Shown in pieces: positions 47,645-58,100 of a stretch of 64,000 bases of DNA. The stretch's first letter is position 1. The number at the start of each line of letters is the position of its first letter. The notes below the pieces were generated by a model, which worked only from the letters and a program-made list of their open reading frames with translations, was not told where the DNA came from and ran no database searches. The DNA is from Uloborus plumipes. Its lineage: Eukaryota; Arthropoda; Arachnida; Araneae; Uloboridae. The stretch spans positions 1 to 64,000 of the forward strand of contig JAXGGA010005515.1 in the NCBI GenBank assembly GCA_038373865.1, read 5' to 3'. Both the position numbers and the translations under genes were made by a program.

Positions 47645-48646
47645 CTAGGTGACCCGTGCGGAATTCCGCAAAAAAAAAAAAAAACTCTAAACTTAAAATT
47701 TAATACAATTTTTATTGGCTTTATTATCTGCCCGAAGTTGCAGCGCAGTGTCGAAATCTATAAAGAAAAGTCCAGCGTAAGTTGGTGTAGTCCCTGGCGG
47801 AGGTTGCAAGTTCCCAATCATATGGTACACTTGACCATGTAGTTTAAAACAATATGGACCTCTGCCAGGAATGTTAACTGAGTCCACTTTGACTGAAGCG
47901 AAGACCAAAGCATTGTTGAATTGTCTAATATTGTCTAAGTAGTAGACACCTTCCTGTTAGTCTGCCTGTTGGTACCCTGTTCCTTGGCATTGTAAAATCT
48001 TCTACGTTTGCACAACATCGCCATCAACTGCCGTCGTTCTGACAACTTTTCAAAGAGATCAAAGACACGTTCACTTTTACAACTACTACAAAAGTGATAC
48101 CCTATATTAAAATCAAATACCCAAGGCTACTACTAAACTAAATATTAACGTTATCGCAAAACTACCATAGTATTTTGAAACAATAAAAGTTACAATTAAG
48201 GTTTACTGAGCTAAGCCTTGGCTTGAAATGTCGCATTTAAAATTGATTTGAACAACGATTGAATGGTAACGATTTTAACAGTTGAGCAAAAAATTTAACT
48301 TTTTCAAACTTCAATCGCTTATTAGTCGCTTAAACGTGGATTTTCGAGATTCTCGTTACGCGGCGCTAGCGGAGAAACATTCTAAAGAACGCATTTTTTT
48401 AAATCTTTCGAATGAAATCAAAATGGAGACGATACGACAATTATTTCGCTAGATAGAGTCAATTTTGTGCCCAAAAATTGAAGTTCGAATAAAAAACGAA
48501 CCGACACTTTTTAGAGGGTGGGTCTAATTTTCGTCAATAGCCCGCGGGATAAGCTTCAAAATCATAAATTTTCATGCAATTCGATAAAGAAATGAGCGAG
48601 TTTCGACCGGGTATAGGATTCGGCTTAGAGAAATAATATATGGAGA
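47645..48646 (-). mobile_element. Helitron remnant with 3' terminus and N-terminal protein piece
   Basis: On the minus strand it ends CTAG before T (47645-47644), with a 12-bp perfect palindrome GCGGAATTCCGC at 47669-47658 about nine bases inside: the Helitron 3' signature. 47730-48646 is about 97 % identical, inverted, to 53032-53945. The 5' TC end was not located. Confidence 0.65.
47693..47940 (-). pseudogene. Helitron-like N-terminal domain fragment
   Basis: YYLDNIRQFNNALVFASVKV, then NIPGRGPYCFKLHGQVYHMI and TYAGLFFIDFDTALQLRA match the helitron_like_N pattern (FNN.xAFAS...GPY.F..HGQ.YH..G.L.P...Y..L...D). It runs into the element's 3' end after about 75 residues, so the Rep and helicase parts are gone. 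Confidence 0.72.
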
Positions 48647-49854
48647 TTAAATTGTAAAGATCATGCACTCAATATCGTCTCTTTAGAGGAGCCACAATGA
48701 TATACGTGCGAGCACACTGCTGTCTCGAGGCGAACTGCGATGGAAAAAGACCGGTTTGGCGAACGATATCGGTTGAATGAGGAAAACAGCGCAATAGATC
48801 TAACTTACTTATCGTTGTAATATTGTCGTCCGATTTTCGTCGTTGTCGTGTCATCAAGTGGAATTCGCTGCTAGAAAATTCCTCTCACCGCAGGAGAAAG
48901 CATATTCGAATCCTAAACAGATTCCCGGACTGTCTTCGTTGAGCTAAAACTTCTTTTCAAAAGCCAATGACATTAATTCAGATTACTTCCAATAGACAAA
49001 ATGCAGTACTTTATGGAACATTTGTTCAACAATCAAAAAAATTAACGAATAAAAAGGGCATGTTAGTATTTTGTAGCTTATGGCTGTTTTAATGAGGGGC
49101 GCCTCGACGGATGGCCACAGTGACCTCTCAAAAATTTCCTTATTCGGCAAATGTTGTCTGACTATTAGGAAACTTTGGAGACAGCATTGCGTAATTGCAT
49201 TGCGAAAAAAGATATAATGATGCTATGATCATATTTTATCACTCGGTAAAATTTGGAGTTTCATTCGTCAAACTGAAAAATCGGAGTTGAAAAACTAAAA
49301 AAAATGCTTGACTGTAGATTTTCTTACTTATAAGTGCCTTAACCAAACATCAAATTTTTATTTCTGTTCGAGATAATCTTGGAGAATTCCTACATTATGA
49401 ACTTTTTAAGAAACCTTACTAGAATTGAATCGGCTAGAGCAAAAACATCAGTCACAAAAATTCGGAAATTTGTTTTTAATGGAAACGCGCTGTGGGAGGC
49501 AAGATGCATGTTGGTATCAAAAATCACGTCAGTCAGGTTACTAATATGAAAGATACTGGGCCTGTTATTTAAACGTTGACCGTAGAAACAATGTTAGAAT
49601 TAAGATGATTTTTCTCTCTCCTGAACAATTTGAAGTTCTTGACTGACGTTGTTTTTGCACTCTCCGATTCAATTGCTCCCCTCCACAAACTTTTAGTACT
49701 AGGCCCACTTGGCTTTAACTAAGGATTGCTGCCTGTTACTTTGAAATCCATTGCCTTTCTCCCACAGATGCTGGAAATTAAAACAGCATTTCATTACATC
49801 GACTGAAATCCATTGTAAACAGAAAGGTAAGCAACTAATCTTTCTTAGAACTTA
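48647..49854. other. Gene-free region
   Basis: No coding or mobile signature that I can bound. 49769-49828 has an acceptor (CCCACAG) and a donor (GTAAGC) at either end and could be an exon of an unseen transcript, but the ATG frame stops after 12 codons. Confidence 0.35.
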
Positions 49855-50060
49855 AGGGCCCTCCATACGCTCTGGAAACTTCGAAGGAGCTCCTTGAGGA
49901 AAATCTTAAAGGAATTCCTCGAGGAAAACCTCAGAAGAGGTGAATCCGGAGATCCGCGGGAATATCTCAACAGAATTCCCCATACACACATAGAGGATTT
50001 CCTCAAGGAGTGGTTCCTCAAGGAACTCCTTCGGATTTTCCGTGGCGTGTGGATGGCCCT
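49855..50060. mobile_element. PIF/Harbinger MITE
   Basis: 206 bp with ends AGGGCCCTCCATACGC and GCGTGTGGATGGCCCT and TTA duplicated at 49852-49854 and 50061-50063. Inside, TCCTYRAGGA palindromes occur four to five times. Confidence 0.78.
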
Positions 50061-50063
50061 TTA

Positions 50064-51899
50064 GGTATGGAATTGCACGCCTGTTAAAGACAGATTTCAG
50101 TTGTTTATGAATAAGAGAAATTCTATTAGCATTGCGGAGCGTTGCTGTGAGCTAACTGCAGTTATAGTCCACATCACGATTGCTGCTATTCGTCTTTCGA
50201 CGAAGTCTGACGTCTACTCAAACAGAATTATACAAGAGTCATCGATCAACAAGGTAATGAACTCATCATGTGTACAAATTTGCAAGGTGCAAACTTTCTT
50301 CAACGACTTCATGTCTTATTTATTTTGCCACAAATTGAGTTCATGTGCAAAATTTTACCCATATGTTTCCCAACAAAAAATATGTTTCAGAAACGAATTA
50401 AGTTGTGTGAGGAGTCAGAATTGCGTATTATCTATTTATTCCTCAATGTACGATAAATTATCTTACCAATTTTACGCTTAGGAAATTTTTTTTTGTCATA
50501 ATAATCTGAAAATTCATTGAAAAAATAAACTAACTTGTATTAATTCATTTCAATTATCTCTTATTTTCTTGCCACCAATGTTCTTCTGAAAATTTCTATA
50601 AACATCAGTGTATTTTCAATTTCTGAACACTTCTGACTTTACTCTTATAGAGAGCATTAAAAAAGTGTTTTACACTACCTGTTGTGTCTTCGAATAATGT
50701 CTCAAAAATTATTAGAAAACGATTTAGTCAAATCATTTTTATCATACAACTATTTTTTTCAACATTTGGCAATAACTATTTAGAACAGGCTGTTGTTGAA
50801 AAACATTAAATTGAGTTGAATGATTACAACAATAACTCGGTTGAGAAATGTCTTTTTTAAGAATGCAATGTTTTTTCTTTGTATCTAAAATCGTTGATCT
50901 AGATCCAACTGTCGAACAACTTTCTGACTTATACCACGTCACTGGAACAGGTACGCAGCTACCGATAGTGTCTCTAAGTAGCTATCGCAGCCTGCCTGCA
51001 TAGCTACAGAAAGCAGTGAACTTCGTAGAAAAATTATTTTGAATTCATTTCGACGTTTTTCTTGCTCACCGAATTCGTTGTTTTGTTAAAGTTTTATTCT
51101 TTATGTATAGCAGTGTACAACATATCTCAGGTACGAATGTAAAGTTCAACTTTGTTTGGGAAGGTTTTTTCTGTCAGTTTCGTCTAATATCCCAAAGAGG
51201 CGTTTGCATTATCGTACAGTCAATTTAACCCCAAAGTCTGCATTTTTTTGTTGGATTCATTGGGCTTCCAATAGGACAGTTGAAGGCCGAGGAAAATTCT
51301 GGTGAGTTCATCAATGGAATGTTGGCCCTGAAAGATAAAATATCAGCACATAAAAAGGGTTTTGTATTTTAAAGTTTCAGTAAATACAATACAGAACTGT
51401 CATACGCAGAACAAAACATCTGATTTTAGGCTAAATGACCCATTATTCGATTTTTTTAAAAATTTTATTTTGTTTTTGAGACCAATATAAAAAATAAAAA
51501 AAACTATTAGCAGGAAAGCAAAAAAATTTTTTTAGAGCTTACAACACCATAAAATTTGAAGGACATTTTGTTCGTACTTAGAAGGCTAAAACTGATGTCC
51601 ACAAGTGTGTCCTGAACAAGACAGTTAAAAATGTCCATATTTTTTTTGCCTGCTAAACTACATAAGTAAAGTACTTCCGCTAGGGCAGCTAATTTTGAGC
51701 TTATAGCCGTAGCAACTGGATAGAAGATGTGTTTTCTCTTTAAAGCATAGCTAGAAATTACATAGTTCATTATGTTTGAAGATGGGAGAAAATCAGTTTC
51801 AAAGGAAGGGCGATTTGACGCTACAGTAACTTTTTTAACTGAAGAAAACGTGAACACAGCTGCTGTGACAGAGGGATAAGATCATCGAATCATACTGAA
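50064..51899. other. No supported gene
   Basis: ORFs at 50101-50481 (+) and 51507-51857 (-) are 116-126 codons long but show no family features. Parts may be the decayed upstream half of the mariner at 51900-52290. Confidence 0.35.
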
Positions 51900-52290
51900 A
51901 GAACAATCGCAAAGAATTACTATTTCATTTGATCCTGATCAAACTTAGTTCAAAGAAAAACTGCAGGTGACATGCTTTTGTGAGGAAAGGATTCCGAGAT
52001 TGCTCATTCCCGACAGAAAAATGTGTTTTATGGAAGTTTGTTTGTTGCATTTCGTTGTCTATACAGCCCTGACTTAGTTCCTTATGACTTCTTTATGTTC
52101 CCAAAGTTGAGAAAACACCTCCGGAATGGCGTTTTACATCTTTAGAGGCAGTGATGGAAGTTTCGTAGAAAGTTTTGAAAGATCTGTCTGAAAACGGTAA
52201 CCAGCATGTTTTTGAAGGCAGGAAACAAAGATATGACGAGTGAATTGCATGTAATGGGGATTATTTTGAAAAACGCCATCAGCAGTTGGA
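51900..52290 (+). pseudogene. Mariner-type transposase remnant (C-terminal half)
   Basis: From 52062 the frame reads YSPDLVPYDFFMFPKLRKHL, the block with the third catalytic Asp of the DDD triad. After a frameshift and stops, HVFEGRKQRYDE, stop, then GDYFEK marks the usual end. No intact frame, so it is dead. Confidence 0.7.
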
Positions 52291-53031
52291 GTATTAGTTC
52301 ATATAATTGCGTTTTATTATTTTGTGATTATTCTTTGTTGCATTACGCTGGTACATAAAGAAAGTATTTTATATTACCTGTATTTTCCAGGGCTGTGGTT
52401 GTCTTTTATATATCTTTCATTGGCTTCTTTGCTTAAAATTTCACACCAAATCTACAAACAAATAAAAAAGATTCACATTAAAAATGTTATTCTTGCACAT
52501 CATTCTAAATGTAAGCAAGTACTAATTTAAAGACTGTGTTATGATAGTTACTGAATAAAGCTACTTTGGAACTGTGATACTAAAGACTCAAATGTGAAGT
52601 GTATTCAAAACTTTGCGAAACCTGAGCTTCTTTACTACCTGTCCCTTACCTTGTGTTGAAAAGTAATCAAGGTAATAATTTCTTATTATTTCTAGTATCA
52701 CACAACGGCCATTTGTCTTGTTATTACTTTCTATTCCGATAATCACTTGCAACTTTACAAACCCCTTTAAAGGGAGATTCAGCGAATAGGAAATCGTCGG
52801 CAGGGGATAAAGAGCTGGCTCCCTGCCCAAAGTTTACTGGTTCAAACCAACGCTCTCTAAATACTAAATGCCTACTACATTTGCTTCAATATGGGAGACA
52901 TTGGTTCCACTTTGAGCGCCACCTTGCTGCAATCCGCTGCCGATACCATTGTTATAGTGATAAATCCAACAGAATTCGAATTAAATTTTTTGATTGGTTT
53001 ATTTTCAAATTTTAATTTAGAAATCAACCAA

Positions 53032-53945
53032 TCTCCATATATTATTTCTCTAAGCCGAATCCTATACCCGGTCGAAACTCGCTCATTTCTTTATCGAATT
53101 GCATGAAAATTTATGATTTTGAAGCTTATCCCGCGGGCTATTGACGAAAATTAGACCCACCCTCTAAAAAGTGTCGGTTCGTTTTTTATTCGAACTTCAA
53201 TTTTTGGGCACAAAATTGACTCTATCTAGCGAAATAATTGTCGTATCGTCTCCATTTTGATTTCATTCGAAAGATTAAAAAAAATGCGTTCTTTAGAACG
53301 TTTCTCCGCTAGCGCCGCGTAACGAGAATCTCGAAAATCCACGTTTAAGCGACTTATAAGCGATTGAAGTTTGAAAAAGTTAAATTTTTTGCTCAACTGT
53401 TAAAATCGTTACCATTGTTGTTCAAATCAATTTTAAATGCGACATTTCAAGCCAAGGCTTAGCTCGGTAAACCTTAATTGTAACTTTTATTGTTTCAAAA
53501 TACTATGGTAGTTTTGCGATAACGTTAGTATTTAGTTTAGTAGTAGCCTTGGGTATTTGATTTTAATATAGGGTATCACTTTTGTAGTAGTTGTAAAAGT
53601 GAACGTGTCTTTGATCTCTTTGAAAAGTTGTCAGAACGACGGCAGTAGATGGCGATGTTGTGCAAACGTACAAGATTTTACAATGCCAAGGAACAGGGTA
53701 CCAACAGGCAGACTAACAGGAAGGTGTCTACTACCTAGACAATATTAGACAATTCAACAATGCTTTGGCCTTCGCTTCAGTCAAAGTGGACTCAGTTAAC
53801 ATTCCTGGCAGAGGTCCATATTGTTTTAAACTACATGGTCAAGTGTACCATATGATCGGGAACTTGCAACCTCCGGCAGGGACTACACCAACTTACGCTG
53901 GACTTTTCTTTATAGATTTCGACACTGCGCTGCAACTTCGGGCAG
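53032..53945 (+). repeat. Right arm of a 915-bp inverted repeat (Helitron-derived)
   Basis: Reverse complement of 47730-48646 at about 97 % identity. The spacer is 4.4 kb. The arms stop sharply on both sides, so this is two separate insertions or captures rather than one local inversion. Confidence 0.8.
53733..53944 (+). pseudogene. Helitron-like N-terminal domain fragment, second copy
   Basis: YYLDNIRQFNNALAFASVKV through YAGLFFIDFDTALQLRA, nearly identical to the 47.7-kb copy (LVFAS there, LAFAS here; PPP there, PPA here). It stops where the inverted-repeat arm stops; further upstream the frame is closed by TAA. Confidence 0.72.
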
Positions 53946-54189
53946 TGTTAATTTATGTGTCTTGAAGAACTCCGATGGATGGCAGTGCTTCGTGAACCAA
54001 GGGAGAAATTTTACTCAGTGCTAAAAATCAGATAGCAGTAGGCATTTAGTTTTATGAAGCGTTGGTTTCCAGTAGAGAAACAGTCAAGTGTGGCATCTTA
54101 ACTGTTGTTTTAAATTTGTATAGAGAACAAATCACGTAAAAAAAAAAAGCAAAGTATCTATAAATAATGCTAGCTAGTAGATATAAGAG

Positions 54190-54345
54190 AAGAAGGGACA
54201 CAGCATGACTTACTCCATTTCATTTCACACTCCATGGTCCCCCGTACCTACCACAGCTTCGTGGCTTAACCGGGGATAGCGCCCTGAAGAGCGCTCTGTT
54301 CTTAATTTTGAACCAGAACCTAGGGTCGAGCAAACCCTAGGGCAT
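54190..54345 (-). mobile_element. SINE 3' fragment
   Basis: The minus strand matches the 3' half of the SINE at 41765-45238 (AACAGAGCG...CCGGTTAAGCCACG...GGTAGGTACGGGGG). It supplies the uninterrupted sequence across the point where the other copy was split. Confidence 0.65.
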
Positions 54346-55025
54346 GACTTACTCCAGAGAAAACAACCATTTCAGTAGCACTGGTATGACACAAAACCGA
54401 CATTCAGGGCAAATGAGCATGCTGTGGCGCCAAATGTTGAAATGGAGTTTTTCGAAGTTGGCGCTTTGATTACTGTAGCTTCTGATTCTGAGACTTCTGT
54501 ACCACAGCAGCAGCGCATCCGTTTTGGCAACTTATTGCCCTTACTACATCCTAAACGCGATTTCCGCCAAAATTGTTTCACCAATCTTCGTCAAAATGTT
54601 AGCTTTTTGTCATACATATGGCGACTGGGTCCGTTGACATAGGTTTCTCCCAAAGTGTCCCCCCCCCCTCTTTACCTTCAGGGTTTTTGACAAAATATTT
54701 GAAACTTTGTAACACTGTTTTTGGAAAACAAATGTAAAGAACTCTCAAAGTGAACAAAGAATTCATTTTAAATGAAACTCAAACAACTGATTTTTACTTT
54801 TTTCTCTAAAAGGAAATGATTAAAGAAAACTTTGTCCCCCCCCCCCCGTTTAATTTGATTTTCTTTGAAAAATTCTGCTATTATTTCACTTAGATATATG
54901 TTGCTAGTGCATGGAAAAAGTTTATTAATTTTCGAATTCTTGAAATATCATCTCTGTGATATTCGAACACAAACATATTAATCAATTCGTTCGAAGTACT
55001 TTAAGGGTCACTTCATTTTACATAC

Positions 55026-55121
55026 CTGTGCGTACTGAAGAAAAAACACTTGTACGTTAGAGTATGAGATTCCTGGTAAACTGGGCTCATCACCATGTCT
55101 GGACACGTAGTTTCTGTACGC
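55026..55121 (-). CDS. M13 peptidase exon, LPG...FFLQYAQ segment
   Basis: 96 nt (32 codons), phase 0. It encodes [20 protein letters not shown] and [12 protein letters not shown], matching the LPGL...EQLFFINYAQ block before the conserved WC. The next exon should begin with xWC but is not identifiable nearby. Confidence 0.85.
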
Positions 55122-58100
55122 CTGTGAGTAAAAGATGAAATTTTAAAGATTATTTTAACTAGTAATTTCACCCCGTGAATTATTTTTACCCCACCTGGCC
55201 TTACTGCAGTTTTTTAAATTTTATTTTACAGTGTATAGTTCTGAGCCACCCTGTACGTTACTATAGTCGAATAAACAGTTATGAATTATCTTTTCAACTA
55301 ATTCGTAAAAATGTTGTGGAAAGTCTTTCTTCTTACCCAATAGGCTTGTTTTAGACCTGAATTATCACAGATGTTGTCATCGAGAGTGTTATTGCCATTA
55401 ACCTAAGAAAAAAAGTTACATTTAGAAATAGTTTTGTATAATCTACTACAATGAATACCATGCAAAATGTAAGAAGAAAATTTATTGAATTTCTTATAGC
55501 TATCAGAGACATTTAACGAATCATTATTATGCTTATATAAGTAGAAATCTGCAGTGGGATACTAAAGGGCAGAATCTAAAGACACGAATTTTCGAGACAT
55601 AGAAAGAAACGTGTTTTAACTTTCACTCTAATAATGGAGAAACGTTTGAACTAGATGTTTTTTTCCTTGCTTTTTTTTCAGCGGAAACAAAATAAGCAAG
55701 CTTGTTCAATAAAACTAAAATACAACTGATGACAAAAAATAAAAACATGAAAAAATGAAAAAAATGCAGTTTTTTACCTTCCCATGTGCAGGAATGGTTT
55801 TGAATTATTATCTGTGAGTATTACAAAGGCATTTTTACTTCAATAAAACATTTAAACAATGTCAAAAATTTACCTGAATATGCATACAATAGCCTGCTAT
55901 AGTTGAATTTTGCTTATTAGTCTGTTTAAACTGCGTTTTCGCTTGAAGAAGACAATCTAAAAAGCTTACGTTCTAAACGGAGGCATTCGATAAAAGTAAA
56001 CACCAATTAACAAATTGCATACCTTTTCGTGATGAAATCCAAATTACACAACTGTTCTTTGATGTTTTCCTTATTAGATAATAAATCTGAATAAAGTTCA
56101 GTTTTACTAAATCAGAATCAGCTTTCAGTTAGGTTTTTATCATCTGAGACTTGAATTTACCAATTAGATCTAATAACCTTGAAGCAAATATTTCATAATT
56201 CAGTGTTTAATAGCATGTGAAACCGCGTTTTGCTGTTTGGTCTTTGTGATGCATTTTCCAAAATTTGGTATTACTTTTATTAACTGAATCAGGCAGAGCT
56301 TCGTGACTTTTTTTTACTGAATTCATGATGTTATGTAGATCGAAAACAAATTAATTTCAGTGTTACGAAAAGCACAAACATGAGAACACAGTGGGAAAAA
56401 AAGAATAAAAAAGGAAGGAAACTTTCTCTTACATTTTGTCCCACCATTTCGATGGGCAGTTGTGAGTATTGCTCTACGAAGCAGAAAGCTTGTTCTTTGA
56501 ATTTCTCCAGGATTTCATCCGTCCACCATTGTGTCAGGTTTCCAACCTTGTCGAACTTCCTGCCTGGCAGAGACATCAAAGCTCAGATAAAACTCTTAAA
56601 GCTGAATTCATACTAATTGCGATGTTTGTGATAAAAACGAAGCGACCGTGGCTCCCTCTTAGTTTCTTAAGTGACTTAAAAATACTCGACCACATGACAA
56701 AAGCCCTTCAGCTGCTACTTCTCCATACGGAGTATTGCGATTTGTTGACTGAGCTATGGTGTCATTTGAAATAGAAAATCTGTGGCTTTTATTCTGATAT
56801 CCAAAGAAAGACACTGTTGTGACTACACTACAAATAGTGAAGTGACGTAAGTCAATGGCATACAAATAAGTTTCCTAAATAAGTCCCCAAGAACCAATCT
56901 CCCAAGCTCCGACAACTTTTTTTTATGCTACAGCTGATTAGTAGTGTTGAAAGAACTTTGTCATGAGATCTGTGACAGCGGAATCGTTTGACAGATTGAG
57001 AGGGAATTTCAGGTACTTTGTTCTTATTTTAAGGGTTGATGATTGAGGCATATGATGTTGCTAGCGGCAAAGCCGAAGAGAGAGGGACGGGGGAGGTTTT
57101 GCGGTCAAATCCCTTCCCAGAACTCTTGGATTTAATACATATTGCCAATCCATATATCGCTGCTTGAAATGAACAGTGGCATATCTGCAAAACACGATTT
57201 TTCAGGAGAGCGTTTCAAAGTTTTTGCAGCAAAACGGTATTTTGAAGTAAAATGGTATTAAGGGTACTTATGCCGAATCAACTTGCAGAGGCATTAGATG
57301 TTCCTCCTCCAAGCACTTATTCAGAACTGAAGCAATGGCGGCAGTGTCGTTTTTTACTAGCAAAAGCGCGCCAAAATAATAACTATGCACAACGACACTA
57401 ACGATTGTTGCGTGATATTTTGAAACTAGAGATATGCCGATATTACCACAAAAAAGAGTTTAAAAAAATGAATTTTTTGATGTAATAAAAAAAAAAAATC
57501 GATTTTTGCAGATATGCCACTGTTCATTTCAAGCAGCGATATGTTAGTTATTCATCCATAAGGACAGTATCTATGACGAAAAGCCCCTCCAGTAAGGGAC
57601 GCAGTCATAGTTATTTATGACTGCGTTACTGGTTGTTTCTGTCACATTTAGAGTAAATTTACAATTAATTAACAAACGAAATACATTATTATTGCTTAAT
57701 ACTTAATTATATGTATACTTGTGAGAAAATTTTAACATGTTTGAAGAAACAGTTTAAAGGTAAATATCAAAATCAAACACGTTTGCAGTTCTAACAGGAA
57801 AATTACTGAAAAAAGAAGCTTACAAAGATATCTTCTGTCTTTAAAATTTGTATTCAGTCGACTTAATCAAAAATATTCAGCTTTAAATTTGGCTGCTGAG
57901 AAAGAATCTTATATTTATATTTTTGGCGGTGTTCTGGAGTGAATTTATCATCTTAAATGTTCTTATAGGTGAATTTCTGAATTTGGTACGACCAAAGAGC
58001 CACAGACGCAGCGTGTATTCCACAGTCCCCATAATGTAGGTCCGGATATTTTTTTAAGTCCAGAGTTTTCTCTTGAGAATTGTAATCTTTTCTTTAGGTA

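Larger units (their letters stand above)
52835..54074. mobile_element. TIR element containing a captured Helitron fragment
   Basis: TACTGG...AACCAACGCTYYMTAAA...CTAAATGCCTACT ends are imperfect inverted repeats of about 40 bp. The inner part resembles the termini of 40268-40726 (CTAAATACTAAATGCCT), so the two are one family. Most of its inside (53032-53945) is Helitron-derived sequence. Confidence 0.6.

Noticed and set aside
49769..49828. Exon with good acceptor and donor
   Set aside because: The ATG frame stops after 12 codons and nothing upstream or downstream joins it. It is left as an unproven non-coding exon.
54424..54642. 72-codon plus-strand ORF and its minus-strand partner
   Set aside because: No similarity to the expected M13 terminal exon, and no splice sites at matching phase.
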